A stretch of DNA of 64,000 nt, taken from NCBI RefSeq assembly GCF_947492455.1, contig NZ_CANLNB010000006.1, positions 94,456 to 158,455 of the forward strand, given 5' to 3'. The translations under genes were made by a program, and so were the position numbers. Shown here piece after piece: positions 8,806 through 17,960 of this stretch; positions within the stretch are counted from its first letter, which is position 1; the number at the start of each line of letters is the position of its first letter. The notes under the pieces are model-generated. The model was not told the DNA's origin. It saw only the letters and a list, made by a program, of their open reading frames with translations, and ran no database searches. The stretch comes from an uncultured Aliiroseovarius sp. (GTDB taxonomy: Bacteria > Pseudomonadota > Alphaproteobacteria > Rhodobacterales > Rhodobacteraceae).

Positions 8806-8830
8806 TTTATTGATTGACGAGTCAATTAAA
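8806..8830. promoter_or_regulatory. BetI-type operator between choX and betI
   Basis: TTGATTGACGAGTCAATTAA contains the perfect inverted repeat ATTGAC-GA-GTCAAT (8813-8826). BetI repressors bind TTGA..TCAA palindromes of this kind. It lies 40 bases before the betI ATG and 130 bases before choX, so it could control both directions, with choline as inducer. Confidence 0.65.
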
Positions 8831-8866
8831 AAAAGCAACCCTGATGTACGCAAATCGGAGAGGCAC

Positions 8867-9448
8867 ATGCCAAAGCTGGGGATGGAACCCATACGGAAAG
8901 GCGCACTGGTGCAGGCCACGATCGATGAGATCGGCCGCGCTGGAAGTCTTGACGTGACCGTTACGCAGATCGCCAAGCGCGCTGGGGTGTCCAGCGCCTT
9001 GGCGCATCACTATTTCGGCGGGAAGGATCAGATTTTTCTGGCCGCGATGCGCCACATTCTGTCGGTCTATGGGGCGCAGGTGCGTGCTGCGGTGCTCGGG
9101 GCGAAGACCCCACGCGAGCGGGTTGAGGCGATTATTCGTGCGAACTTCGAAGCGGGAAACTTCCGCCCCGAGGTGATCAGCGCCTGGCTGAATTTCTACG
9201 TGATGTCTCAAAGCAATGACGGTGCACGGCGGCTTCTCCGCGTCTATCAGCACCGACTGCATTCGAACCTCGTCTACGACCTGCGCCCCTTGGTGGGGGA
9301 AGACGCACACGAGGTTGCGGATACGCTCGCCGCGATGATCGACGGGCTCTATATCCGCCACGCCCTTCGTGAAGAAACCCCAAGTGGCAAACGCGCCTGT
9401 GACCGCGTTCTGGCCTGCCTTGATATCATTTTGGAGACCTACGCATGA
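8867..9448 (+). CDS. betI: Choline-responsive TetR-family repressor
   Basis: A 193-residue TetR-family repressor. The N-terminal MPKLGMEPIRKGALVQATID is characteristic of BetI, followed by a helix-turn-helix (VTQIAKRAGVSSALAHHYF) and the BetI ligand-domain pattern RPEVISAWLNFYVMSQSNDG and LVYDLRP. The ATG at 8867 follows CGGAGAGG; the same frame is open far upstream across choX antisense, but that part is not coding. It overlaps betC by four bases (ATGA), so translation is coupled. It probably represses the bet genes and its divergent neighbour choX through the palindrome at 8806-8830 until choline is present. Confidence 0.95.
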   Translation: MPKLGMEPIRKGALVQATIDEIGRAGSLDVTVTQIAKRAGVSSALAHHYFGGKDQIFLAAMRHILSVYGAQVRAAVLGAKTPRERVEAIIRANFEAGNFRPEVISAWLNFYVMSQSNDGARRLLRVYQHRLHSNLVYDLRPLVGEDAHEVADTLAAMIDGLYIRHALREETPSGKRACDRVLACLDIILETYA

Positions 9449-10953
9449 CCTCCCCGAATATCCTGATCATCATGGTGGATCAGCTGAATGGCACGCTGTT
9501 CCCGGATGGCCCGGCAGACTGGCTGCATGCGCCGAATCTGAAGAAACTGGCCGCGCGATCGGTTCGTTTCCAGAATACCTATACTGCCAGCCCGCTGTGC
9601 GCGCCGGGCCGGGCCAGCTTCATGTCGGGCCTGCTGCCGCGTCGCACCAAGGTTTATGACAACGCGGCCGAGTTTGCCTCGGATATTCCGACCTATGCCC
9701 ACCATTTGCGCCGCGCGGGATACCAGACCGCGCTGTCGGGCAAGATGCACTTTGTCGGACCCGACCAGATGCACGGGTTCGAGGAACGCCTGACCACCGA
9801 TATCTACCCCGCCGATTTCGGTTGGACGCCGGACTATCGCAAACCCGGCGAGCGGATCGACTGGTGGTATCATAATATGGGGTCCGTGACCGGGGCAGGG
9901 GTCGCCGAGATCTCGAACCAGATGGAGTATGATGACGAGGTGGCGTACAACGCCTGCGCCAAGCTCTATGACCTAGCGCGCGGTCACGATGAGCGCCCGT
10001 GGTGCCTGACCGTTAGCTTTACTCACCCACATGACCCCTATGTGGCACGGCGCAAGTATTGGGACCTCTACGAGGATTGCGAGCATTTGCTGCCCAAGGT
10101 TCCGGCGTGGGACTATGAAGATCACGACCCCCACGCACAGCGGATTTTCGACGCCAATGACTGGCGCAATTTCGACATCACCGAAGAAGACATCCGCCGC
10201 TCGCGCCGCGCCTATTTCGCCAATATTTCCTATCTAGACGACAAAGTCGGCGAGATGCTGGATATCCTCGAAAGCACCCGGCAAGAGGCCATCATCATGT
10301 TCGTGTCCGACCACGGCGACATGCTGGGCGAGCGCGGGTTGTGGTTCAAAATGAACTTCTATGAAGGCTCGGCGCGGGTGCCGCTGATGATCTCGGCACC
10401 GGGAATGGAGCCGGGCCTGATCGAGGCGCCTGTCTCGACGCTGGATGTGACGCCGACGCTGGCCGAACTGGCGGGCATTTCGCTGGACGAAGTGAAGCCG
10501 TGGGTCGATGGAGAGAGCCTTGTGTCGCTGGCGAATGGTGCCGAGCGTACCAGCCCCGTGGCGATGGAATACGCGGCAGAGGCGTCCTATGCGCCGCTCG
10601 TGTCGCTGCGTTATGGCAAGTGGAAGTATAACCGCTGCGCGCTGGACCCCGATCAGCTGTTTGATCTGGAGGCTGACCCGCACGAGCTGGTCAATCTGGC
10701 CGGCGATCCGGCGCATGAAGGCACGCTGAATTCGCTGCGGGCGAAGTCGGAAGCGCGCTGGGATCTGGACGCCTATGACAACGAGGTCCGCGAAAGCCAG
10801 GCCCGCCGCTGGGTGGTCTACGAGGCACTGCGCAACGGTGCGTATTTCCCGTGGGATTACCAGCCGCTGCGCAAGGCGTCCGAGCGCTATATGCGCAACC
10901 ACATGAACCTCGACAATGTTGAAGAAAACGCTCGCTTCCCCCGTGGCGAGTAA
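9445..10953 (+). CDS. betC: Choline-sulfatase
   Basis: A 502-residue type I sulfatase that hydrolyses choline-O-sulfate to choline and sulfate in the cytoplasm. The formylglycine site is SPLCAPGRAS: Cys52 in the C-x-P-x-R motif is the residue converted to formylglycine. N-terminal metal ligands lie in PNILIIMVDQLNG (Asp12), and a second metal set in FVSDHGDMLGERG. The C-terminal choline-sulfatase region (RRWVVYEALRNGAYFPWDYQP) is present, as in Sinorhizobium BetC. Second gene of betI-betC-betA. It gives both choline and sulfate from an osmolyte made by marine algae and fungi. Confidence 0.96.
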   Translation: MTSPNILIIMVDQLNGTLFPDGPADWLHAPNLKKLAARSVRFQNTYTASPLCAPGRASFMSGLLPRRTKVYDNAAEFASDIPTYAHHLRRAGYQTALSGKMHFVGPDQMHGFEERLTTDIYPADFGWTPDYRKPGERIDWWYHNMGSVTGAGVAEISNQMEYDDEVAYNACAKLYDLARGHDERPWCLTVSFTHPHDPYVARRKYWDLYEDCEHLLPKVPAWDYEDHDPHAQRIFDANDWRNFDITEEDIRRSRRAYFANISYLDDKVGEMLDILESTRQEAIIMFVSDHGDMLGERGLWFKMNFYEGSARVPLMISAPGMEPGLIEAPVSTLDVTPTLAELAGISLDEVKPWVDGESLVSLANGAERTSPVAMEYAAEASYAPLVSLRYGKWKYNRCALDPDQLFDLEADPHELVNLAGDPAHEGTLNSLRAKSEARWDLDAYDNEVRESQARRWVVYEALRNGAYFPWDYQPLRKASERYMRNHMNLDNVEENARFPRGE

Positions 10954-10975
10954 CCCCTGATCTGACGGAAAAACA

Positions 10976-12631
10976 ATGCAAGCAGAATATATCATCGTTG
11001 GCGCTGGCAGCGCAGGATGCGCAATGGCGTATCGGCTGGCGGAAGCAGGCAAGCGGGTGCTGGTGATCGAACACGGCGGCACCGATGCTGGGCCATTCAT
11101 CCAGATGCCGGCGGCGCTGAGCTATCCGATGAACATGAAGACCTATGACTGGGGCTTCCAGACCGAGCCCGAGCCGCATCTGGCGGGCCGCACGCTGGTG
11201 ACCCCGCGTGGCAAGGTCGTGGGCGGGTCCAGCTCGATCAACGGGATGGTTTATGTGCGCGGCCACGCGAAGGACTTTGATCATTGGGCCGAACAGGGCG
11301 CCGATGGCTGGTCCTATGCCGACGTGCTGCCGTACTTCAAACGGCAGGAAAGCTGGCATGACAGCGGCCACGGCGGTGATCCGGATTGGCGCGGCAAGGA
11401 TGGTCCGCTGCATGTGACCCGCGGCCCGCGCAAAAACCCGCTTTTCCACGCCTTTGTCGAGGCTGGGAAGCAAGCCGGATACGAAGTCACCGACGACTAT
11501 AACGGCCAGAAGCAGGAAGGCTTCGGCCCGATGGAGCAGACCGTCTGGCAGGGCCGTCGCTGGTCGGCGGCGAATGCCTATTTGAAACCTGCTCTGCAAC
11601 GCGAGAATTGCGAACTCATCCGCGCCTTCGCCCGCAAAGTGGTCATCGAAGATGGTCGCGCGGTTGGCGTTGAAGTGGAGCGCGGCGGCAAGATCGAAGT
11701 GATCCGCGCCGAGGCCGAGGTGATCATCGCCGCAAGCTCGATCAACTCTCCGAAGCTTCTGATGCTCTCGGGGATCGGACCCGCGGCGCATCTGAAAGAA
11801 CACGGGATCGAGGTTGTCGTCGACCGTCCCGGCGTCGGGCAGAACCTGCAGGACCACCTTGAGGTCTATATGCAGTACGCCTCGAAACAGCCGATTACGC
11901 TCTATCGCTATTGGAACCTTGTCTGGAAGGGCATTCTGGGCGCGCAGTGGCTGTTCACCAAGACCGGTCTGGGCGCGTCGAACCAGTTCGAAAGTGCCGC
12001 CTTCATTCGCTCGAAGGCGGGCGTCGAATACCCGGACATCCAGTATCACTTCCTGCCGATTGCCGTGCGCTATGACGGGCAGGCAGCGGCGGAAGGCCAC
12101 GGGTTCCAAGCCCATACCGGCCCGATGCGCTCGCCCTCGCGCGGGGAAATCACGCTGAAATCGGCGGACCCGAAAGATGCCCCGCGCATCTTCTTCAACT
12201 ACATGTCGACCGAGCAAGACTGGGAAGACTTCCGCACCTGTATCCGCCTGACGCGCGAGATCTTCTCGCAACCTGCGTTCGAGCCTTTCGTGAAGTTCGA
12301 GATCCAGCCGGGTAACGCGCTGCAAACGGATGACGAGATCGACAGCTTCATTCGTGAACACGCCGAAAGCGCCTATCACCCCTGCGGGACCTGTAAGATC
12401 GGGCGCGCGGATGATCCGATGGCGGTGGTTGATCCCGAGATGCGCGTGATCGGCGTGGACGGGCTGCGGGTCGCCGACAGTTCGACCTTCCCGCGTATCA
12501 CCAACGGCAACCTGAACGGGCCGTCGATCATGGTGGGCGAGAAAGCCTCGGACCACATTCTGGGCCGCCGTCTTCCGTCTGCGAATGACGAGCCGTGGAT
12601 CCATCCGGATTGGCAAAATTCGCAACGATGA
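10976..12631 (+). CDS. betA: Choline dehydrogenase
   Basis: A 551-residue GMC-family FAD oxidoreductase that oxidises choline to betaine aldehyde at the membrane. The dinucleotide-binding motif [20 protein letters not shown] lies at residues ~5-24, GMC signature 1 in [19 protein letters not shown] and signature 2 in [14 protein letters not shown]. The active-site His region is [15 protein letters not shown], followed by [25 protein letters not shown]. It lies 22 bases after betC in the same unit. The usual partner betB (betaine aldehyde dehydrogenase) is not in the operon or window. BetA can catalyse both steps in some bacteria, but a betB elsewhere is as likely. Confidence 0.95.
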   Translation: MQAEYIIVGAGSAGCAMAYRLAEAGKRVLVIEHGGTDAGPFIQMPAALSYPMNMKTYDWGFQTEPEPHLAGRTLVTPRGKVVGGSSSINGMVYVRGHAKDFDHWAEQGADGWSYADVLPYFKRQESWHDSGHGGDPDWRGKDGPLHVTRGPRKNPLFHAFVEAGKQAGYEVTDDYNGQKQEGFGPMEQTVWQGRRWSAANAYLKPALQRENCELIRAFARKVVIEDGRAVGVEVERGGKIEVIRAEAEVIIAASSINSPKLLMLSGIGPAAHLKEHGIEVVVDRPGVGQNLQDHLEVYMQYASKQPITLYRYWNLVWKGILGAQWLFTKTGLGASNQFESAAFIRSKAGVEYPDIQYHFLPIAVRYDGQAAAEGHGFQAHTGPMRSPSRGEITLKSADPKDAPRIFFNYMSTEQDWEDFRTCIRLTREIFSQPAFEPFVKFEIQPGNALQTDDEIDSFIREHAESAYHPCGTCKIGRADDPMAVVDPEMRVIGVDGLRVADSSTFPRITNGNLNGPSIMVGEKASDHILGRRLPSANDEPWIHPDWQNSQR

Positions 12632-12713
12632 ACGTGTGATTTGATCCCTGTCAAAGCGGGGGGCGTTTGCTGGACGCAAACTCCCTCTGACTTTAGACGA
12701 AGGAGACACGCGA

Positions 12714-12953
12714 ATGTCACACACCCCGCATGAACTGGGCGAAGAATTCCCGGAATACGCCGAGAAAATGAGCGAAATGAAGCAAGCAGATGCGCATTTC
12801 TCGAAGCTGGCGGACGAGTATCACGAGGTGAACCGTGCGATTCACCGTGCCGAAACAAATGTTGAGCCGACTGACCAGTTCAACGAAGAAGACATGCGCA
12901 AAAAACGCGCTGCTTTGAAGGACGAAATCTATCGGATGCTGTCGGCTGCGTAA
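12714..12953 (+). CDS. YdcH/DUF465 family small protein
   Basis: A 79-residue, highly charged, helical protein. The tail (EDMRKKRAALKDEIYRML) is typical of DUF465 (YdcH) proteins, which are short coiled-coil hairpins of unknown function. A strong GAAGGAG site precedes the ATG. It is followed by a clean terminator (12976-13000). A second DUF465 gene is at 40684-40902. No function can be stated. Confidence 0.8.
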   Translation: MSHTPHELGEEFPEYAEKMSEMKQADAHFSKLADEYHEVNRAIHRAETNVEPTDQFNEEDMRKKRAALKDEIYRMLSAA

Positions 12954-12975
12954 GCGCCACCATCACGAGGGACAG

Positions 12976-13002
12976 AAGGCCGGGCATTGCCCGGCCTTTT
13001 CT
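12976..13002 (+). terminator. Rho-independent terminator
   Basis: AAGGCCGGGC-ATT-GCCCGGCCTT, a perfect 10-bp stem with a 3-base loop followed by TTCTATT (its last stem bases are T's). It ends the DUF465 transcript and may also serve the convergent pccR gene. Confidence 0.85.
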
Positions 13003-13030
13003 ATTGCGCTGTAAGGGGGCGAAAATCCGG

Positions 13031-14434
13031 TTATCTTGAAATCTCGTAAGGAAGTGTTCCGCGCGAATAGGGATCGACCTGCAATTTGCGCTCAAGGGGG
13101 GGGACCGAGCGCTGGTGGCACAGCTGCCGTTCGCAGATCCGGCACGAGATCCCGATGGGTTCATAGGCAGCGTCGTTCGAGACATCGAAATCATCCGCAT
13201 AGACCAAGGCGCCGGCGTGTTTCACCTCGCAACCCAGCCCGATGGCGTAACGGCGTACGGGTGCATCGAAACTGCCGCCGGATTTGGTGACGTTTCGCGC
13301 CAGACAGAAGTAGCGCACGCCATCCGGGGTCTGCGCCAGTTGGCGCAGGAAACGTCCCGGCGTTTCAAAGGCTTGGTGGACATTCCACAGGGGGCAGGCA
13401 CCGCCGAAACGGGCAAACTGTAGGCGCGTGGCCGAGTGGCGTTTGGTGATCGTGCCGGCCTGATCTACGCGCACGAAAAAGAAGGGAATGCCCTTCGATC
13501 CGGGACGCTGCAAGGTGGACAGACGGTGGGCGATTTGTTCGATCGACGCGCCGAAGCGATCGGCCAGCCGTTCAAGGTCGTGGCGGGTCTCGTGGGCGGC
13601 GGCAAGAAACTGCTCATAGGGCAGAAGGGCGGCGCCTGCAAAGTAGTTCGCAAGCCCTAGCTTGGCGATGGCGCGGGCCTCGTCCGTCTGGAAACGCGCG
13701 AAATCCAGCGTGGCTTCCAGCAGCGCGTCTTGCGTCAGAAGCGCCACCTGCATCAGGAGCTGGAATTCCTGCGTCGCGCGTGGCGGGCGGGTCGACAGGG
13801 TCAGTTCCCTCCGCTCGACGTCATAGCTGCGCACCTTGTCCACATCCTCGCGGATCAAGGTGATGCCGCGGTCGCTGAGCACCGTTTCAGCCATCGCGGC
13901 CTGATCCAGACCACGGGCTTTGCCGGTCTGCGCAAAATGTTCCGCCGCGCGGTCCACTGCATCAATATAGTTGTCGCAGTAATGGAAGAAGTCGCGCACC
14001 TCGTCCCACGGGCTGGCTTGGTTTGGGGTGTCATCGGCGCCAATTTCTTGATCCATCGAGGCCAGACGCTCGTGGCCCAGCCGGTAGGCGCGATGCAGCT
14101 CCAGAAGCGCGTGGGCGAGGGCCGGGGCGTTCGACGCCGCCAATCGCAAATCTGCCAGCGGAGGGATGTCCGAGAACACTGGGTCCGCGAACGCCTCGCG
14201 CATGTCTGTCACCAGCCGTTCCGCGTCGCCGGTCGACAGCTCGGCCACGTCAAAGCCAAACTCCTGCGCCAGCGCCAACACCACGCCCGTCGACACAGGG
14301 CGGTTGTTGTTTTCCATCTGGTTAAGATAGGGCAGGCTGACGCCCAGCTTTTCGGCAAAAGCTTTCTGGGTCAGGTTCAGGCGGGACCGGATTTCCCTAA
14401 GTTTTACACCGGCATAGAGTTTCTGCGTGGCCAT
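13031..14434 (-). CDS. pccR: Short-chain fatty acyl-CoA regulator, PccR-like
   Basis: A 467-residue regulator of the ScfR family. It has an N-terminal XRE helix-turn-helix (MATQKLYAGVKLREIRSRLN, then FAEKLGVSLPYLNQMENNNRP), a middle domain, an IrrE-like region with YEQFLAAAHETRHDLERLADRF, and a C-terminal Cys-rich domain (GISCRICERQLCHQRSVPP) that may bind metal. The R. sphaeroides homologue PccR activates propionyl-CoA carboxylase genes and binds TTTGCAAA repeats; here such sites stand before this gene and before pccB. The ATG at 14434 gives the family N-terminus; the GTG at 14449 is the alternative. Control of pccB is therefore a strong inference from family and context. Confidence 0.85.
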   Translation of the reverse strand: MATQKLYAGVKLREIRSRLNLTQKAFAEKLGVSLPYLNQMENNNRPVSTGVVLALAQEFGFDVAELSTGDAERLVTDMREAFADPVFSDIPPLADLRLAASNAPALAHALLELHRAYRLGHERLASMDQEIGADDTPNQASPWDEVRDFFHYCDNYIDAVDRAAEHFAQTGKARGLDQAAMAETVLSDRGITLIREDVDKVRSYDVERRELTLSTRPPRATQEFQLLMQVALLTQDALLEATLDFARFQTDEARAIAKLGLANYFAGAALLPYEQFLAAAHETRHDLERLADRFGASIEQIAHRLSTLQRPGSKGIPFFFVRVDQAGTITKRHSATRLQFARFGGACPLWNVHQAFETPGRFLRQLAQTPDGVRYFCLARNVTKSGGSFDAPVRRYAIGLGCEVKHAGALVYADDFDVSNDAAYEPIGISCRICERQLCHQRSVPPLERKLQVDPYSRGTLPYEISR

Positions 14435-14455
14435 TGCGTTGCTCACCAAACTCGC

Positions 14456-14494
14456 TTTGCAAATTTCGTCATCTTTCCGAGTATCATTTGCAAA
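14456..14494. promoter_or_regulatory. TTTGCAAA sites before pccR
   Basis: Two perfect TTTGCAAA palindromes at 14456-14463 and 14487-14494, with centres 31 bp (about three helical turns) apart. They are just upstream of the pccR start and match the site described for PccR/ScfR regulators, so autoregulation is likely. Confidence 0.6.
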
Positions 14495-14523
14495 CCACTC
14501 GGGTCAAAGATATTCGGCGGTTC

Positions 14524-15756
14524 TTAGGATACGCCAAGTCGTCGCTCGCGGCGGATCACGCCCAGCATCGTGACCACGGCCAGCACGGCCGAGCCAAGCA
14601 TCACCCACAAAAGCGGCATGGGCGACATGCCATCGCCCAAGGCAAACCCGGCAAAGGCCGACACGCCTGCACCGCCGACCATCATCAAAGTCCCGCTCAG
14701 TCCAATCGCACTGCCAGCCAACTCGGGGCGGACGCTCATGATCCCTGCATTGGCCGATGGCAGCGTCAGGCCGTTGCCCACACCAACCAGAATCATCGCG
14801 CCGAAGAAGATGTATTCTGATCCGCCGCCGATGGCGAAGATCAGCATTGCGGCGATCATGCCGAACGCTGTGATCAGCGCGCCGCCAAAGATCATGCGGA
14901 TCATGCCGACCCGGACGGCATATCGCCCGGACAGAAAGTTCCCGACGAAATACCCTGCGGCAGGTGCGCCAAAGAAATAGCCAAGACGCGACGGCGTCAT
15001 TCCATAGATTTCGCTACCCACATAGGGTGCGCCGCCCAAATAGGCAAAGAACGCGCCCGAGGTCAGGGTCGCAGTCAGGCAATAGCCCCAGTATCGGGGC
15101 GAGGTCAGCAAGGCAGGGTAGGCGCGAAACTGGGCGGCAAAGCCGTCGAATTGCCGTGGGGCGGTTTCGCCCATATCGCGCCACAGAAGTGTCAGGGCAA
15201 GCAGGCCGGTCAGGCTTTGCATCCAGAAGCTGGCTTTCCATCCGTAATGCTGGTCTAGCAGGCCGCCCAGGCTTGGGGCCAGCATTGGAACCACGGACAT
15301 GCCCATCGTAACATAGCCAATCATCGACGCGGCCTGATCGCCGGGAACCATGTCGCGAATGGCGGCGCGTGACAGCACCATGCCGACCGCAACCGTGGCC
15401 TGCATCATGCGAAACGCTAGGAAGGTGTACACATCCGGTGCGGCAAGGCAGCCGAAGGTGGCGAGGATATAGATCGCAAAGCCGGACATGATGATAGGGC
15501 GGCGCCCGTACCTGTCCGAAAGCGGGCCGACCACAAGCTGCAACGCGCCGTTCATGAACAGATACAGCGCGACGGACAGTTGGATCAGGTGGTAGTCCGC
15601 TTGAAAATGGCGTGCCATGCCGGGTAGCGAGGGCAGGAAGATGTTCATCGACACCGCCGCCATCGCGGCCACAAAGGTCAGCGTAAACAAGCTGGGCGGT
15701 GTAGAGGGATCCAGAAAGCGGTTGGCTTGTGCTGGGTTGACATCTTTGGGTTGCAT
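14524..15756 (-). CDS. Bcr/CflA-family multidrug efflux MFS transporter
   Basis: A 410-residue major facilitator with 12 predicted membrane segments. It carries MNIFLPSLPGMARHF in the first segment, the MFS loop motif GPLSDRYGRRPII, the proton-antiporter motif region around RAAIRDMVPG, and SVVPMLAPSLGGLLDQHYGW, all usual for Bcr/CflA drug-proton antiporters. It lies between pccR and pccB on the minus strand, 90 bases upstream of pccR in the same direction, so it might be co-transcribed with the regulator. A role in propionate metabolism is not apparent; export of a related acid is speculation. Confidence 0.88.
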   Translation of the reverse strand: MQPKDVNPAQANRFLDPSTPPSLFTLTFVAAMAAVSMNIFLPSLPGMARHFQADYHLIQLSVALYLFMNGALQLVVGPLSDRYGRRPIIMSGFAIYILATFGCLAAPDVYTFLAFRMMQATVAVGMVLSRAAIRDMVPGDQAASMIGYVTMGMSVVPMLAPSLGGLLDQHYGWKASFWMQSLTGLLALTLLWRDMGETAPRQFDGFAAQFRAYPALLTSPRYWGYCLTATLTSGAFFAYLGGAPYVGSEIYGMTPSRLGYFFGAPAAGYFVGNFLSGRYAVRVGMIRMIFGGALITAFGMIAAMLIFAIGGGSEYIFFGAMILVGVGNGLTLPSANAGIMSVRPELAGSAIGLSGTLMMVGGAGVSAFAGFALGDGMSPMPLLWVMLGSAVLAVVTMLGVIRRERRLGVS

Positions 15757-15835
15757 GAGACAGAGCTAATCCCAGCATCACGGGCTGTCCAGCCGTTTTG
15801 CTGGGGGTGAGTGGGCGCGCGGGATTGTGTGCGGA

Positions 15836-15884
15836 TTTTGCACATTTGCAATTTGCACAAGCGTACTTGCATTTTATTTGCAAA
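15836..15884. promoter_or_regulatory. Cluster of TTTGCAAA-like sites before pccB
   Basis: One perfect TTTGCAAA (15877-15884) and one-mismatch copies at 15845-15852 (TTTGCAAT), with weaker ones at 15836 (TTTTGCAC), 15852 (TTTGCACA) and 15866 (CTTGCATT). They lie 70-120 bases before the pccB ATG and fit PccR binding. They also face the MFS gene start 80 bases away. Confidence 0.6.
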
Positions 15885-15954
15885 TTCGCCCCTTTTTGCT
15901 TTCCGCAACGGCGAGGTCGCGTTAGTTTGCGGCGAAATCAAGGAGTGCCGCCAC

Positions 15955-17487
15955 ATGAAAGATATTCTCCAAGAACTTGAGAGCCGCCGCGAGAAAGCCC
16001 GCCTTGGGGGCGGTCAGCGTCGGATCGACAGCCAGCACAAGAAGGGCAAGCTGACCGCGCGCGAGCGCGTCGAGCTCTTGCTGGATGAGGACTCGTTTGA
16101 AGAGTTCGACATGTTCAAAACCCACCGCTGCACCGAGTTCGGCATGGAAGCCGACAAGCCCGCAGGCGACGGTGTTATCACCGGTTGGGGCACGATTAAC
16201 GGCCGTATGGTCTATGTGTTCTCGCAGGACTTCACCGTGTTCGGTGGCTCGCTGTCGGAAACCCACGCTGAAAAGATCTGCAAGATCATGGATATGGCGA
16301 TGCAGAACGGCGCGCCTGTGATCGGCATCAACGATTCGGGTGGTGCACGTATTCAAGAAGGCGTTGCCTCGCTTGCTGGTTACGCTGAAGTGTTCCAGCG
16401 CAACATCATGGCCTCGGGCGTGGTGCCGCAGATCTCGGTGATCATGGGCCCGTGTGCTGGTGGTGCTGTGTATTCGCCCGCCATGACCGACTTCATCTTC
16501 ATGGTGAAAGACAGCTCGTACATGTTCGTCACCGGTCCCGACGTTGTGAAAACCGTGACCAACGAAGTGGTCACTGCCGAGGAGCTTGGCGGCGCCTCGA
16601 CTCACACCAAGAAGTCTTCGGTCGCCGATGGCGCGTTCGAGAACGACGTGGAAGCCCTGTCGGAAGTCCGCCGTCTGGTCGACTTCCTGCCGCTGAACAA
16701 CCGCGACAAAGCGCCGGTTCGTCCGTTCTTCGACGATCCTGCCCGCGTGGATGACAGCCTGGACACCCTGATCCCGGACAACCCGAACTCGCCCTATGAC
16801 ATGAAAGAGCTGATCACCAAGCTTGGTGACGAGGGCGACTTCTTCGAGATCCAGGAAGACTACGCCAAGAACATCATCACCGGTTACATTCGCCTGGAAG
16901 GGCAGACCGTGGGTGTTGTGGCCAACCAGCCGATGGTTCTGGCCGGCTGTCTGGACATCGACAGCTCGCGCAAAGCTGCTCGCTTTGTTCGCTTCTGTGA
17001 CGCGTTTGAAATTCCGATCCTGACGCTGGTCGACGTGCCGGGCTTCCTGCCGGGCACCAGCCAGGAATATGGCGGCGTGATCAAGCACGGCGCGAAGCTG
17101 CTGTTCGCTTACGGCGAAGCCACCGTGCCGAAAGTTACGCTGATCACCCGTAAAGCTTACGGTGGTGCCTATGACGTTATGGCGTCCAAGCACCTGCGCG
17201 GCGACTTCAACTACGCTTGGCCGACGGCTGAAATCGCGGTTATGGGCGCAAAAGGCGCGACCGAGATCCTGTACCGTTCGGAACTGGACGATGCCGAGAA
17301 GATCGCGCAGCGTACGCAGGACTATGAAGACCGCTTTGCCAACCCGTTCGTGGCTGCCGAGCGTGGCTTCATCGACGAGGTTATCCAGCCGCGTTCGTCG
17401 CGTCGCCGGATCAGCCGCGCGTTTGCCTCGCTGCGTGGTAAGAAGCTGCAGAACCCCTGGAAGAAGCACGACAATATTCCGCTGTGA
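15955..17487 (+). CDS. pccB: Propionyl-CoA carboxylase, beta (carboxyltransferase) subunit
   Basis: A 510-residue acyl-CoA carboxyltransferase that transfers CO2 from biotin to propionyl-CoA, giving methylmalonyl-CoA. N-half: [20 protein letters not shown], then the oxyanion-hole region [19 protein letters not shown] and [19 protein letters not shown]-half: [20 protein letters not shown] and [15 protein letters not shown]. Ends near [11 protein letters not shown], normal for PccB. The ATG at 15955 follows AAGGAG. It is the first gene of the propionyl-CoA unit and lies behind TTTGCAAA sites; its partner pccA is 1.5 kb downstream, separated by small genes. Confidence 0.96.
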   Translation: MKDILQELESRREKARLGGGQRRIDSQHKKGKLTARERVELLLDEDSFEEFDMFKTHRCTEFGMEADKPAGDGVITGWGTINGRMVYVFSQDFTVFGGSLSETHAEKICKIMDMAMQNGAPVIGINDSGGARIQEGVASLAGYAEVFQRNIMASGVVPQISVIMGPCAGGAVYSPAMTDFIFMVKDSSYMFVTGPDVVKTVTNEVVTAEELGGASTHTKKSSVADGAFENDVEALSEVRRLVDFLPLNNRDKAPVRPFFDDPARVDDSLDTLIPDNPNSPYDMKELITKLGDEGDFFEIQEDYAKNIITGYIRLEGQTVGVVANQPMVLAGCLDIDSSRKAARFVRFCDAFEIPILTLVDVPGFLPGTSQEYGGVIKHGAKLLFAYGEATVPKVTLITRKAYGGAYDVMASKHLRGDFNYAWPTAEIAVMGAKGATEILYRSELDDAEKIAQRTQDYEDRFANPFVAAERGFIDEVIQPRSSRRRISRAFASLRGKKLQNPWKKHDNIPL

Positions 17488-17489
17488 TC

Positions 17490-17960
17490 ATGGGTCGCAC
17501 GGCGGGATATACGGGCCCGCGTGGCCTGACCGGGGTGGCAGCTGCCGCTGCCACCCTGGCCCTATCCCTGACCGTGCCCGCGTCCGTTGCAGCGGCGCAA
17601 GAAGACTGGTTTGACGGTGCACCGCTAAAGGTTCCGTCAGGCCAAACCGTCACCCTGCTTGAGGTCAATCAGCAGGACGGCAATCAAGAGGAATCGGCGA
17701 TCCATGTCCGGTTTCTCGCGCCCGAGATTTCCCGCAACACGGGACGTATAGATTTCTCGCAGGCGGAAGAGGATATGGCCGTGATTTGTCAGGACTACGT
17801 GCTGCCGCACCTGTCCCGGCTCACGGAAACAGAGCCAGAGCAGATCGTGATCGTTCTGGCAGATCGTTGGGTCGAGTTCGGCGTCTCTGACATGGACGCG
17901 ACCCAGTTTTTCGAAGCTTTCCGCCCCGAAGACGGGGCGTGTGTATGGGACGGGTTCTGA
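17490..17960 (+). CDS. Exported protein of unknown function (DUF6497-like)
   Basis: A 156-residue protein with an N-terminal signal segment (GVAAAAATLALSLTVPAS, cleavage near VAAAQ/ED). The mature part has two Cys residues (VICQDYV and GACVWDGF) and reads as a small periplasmic domain. It resembles a protein found after pccB in other Rhodobacteraceae (DUF6497), though I cannot confirm the family name. Start at the ATG 17490, two bases after the pccB stop; a GTG at 17484 overlapping the stop is an alternative. It overlaps the next gene as TGATG, so both are translationally coupled to each other and probably to pccB. Confidence 0.7.
   Translation: MGRTAGYTGPRGLTGVAAAAATLALSLTVPASVAAAQEDWFDGAPLKVPSGQTVTLLEVNQQDGNQEESAIHVRFLAPEISRNTGRIDFSQAEEDMAVICQDYVLPHLSRLTETEPEQIVIVLADRWVEFGVSDMDATQFFEAFRPEDGACVWDGF

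Noticed and set aside
7670..8866. Long plus-strand open frame running into betI, suggesting a 592-residue protein
   Set aside because: It is antisense to choX with unlikely residue content; betI has its own ATG and ribosome site at 8867.
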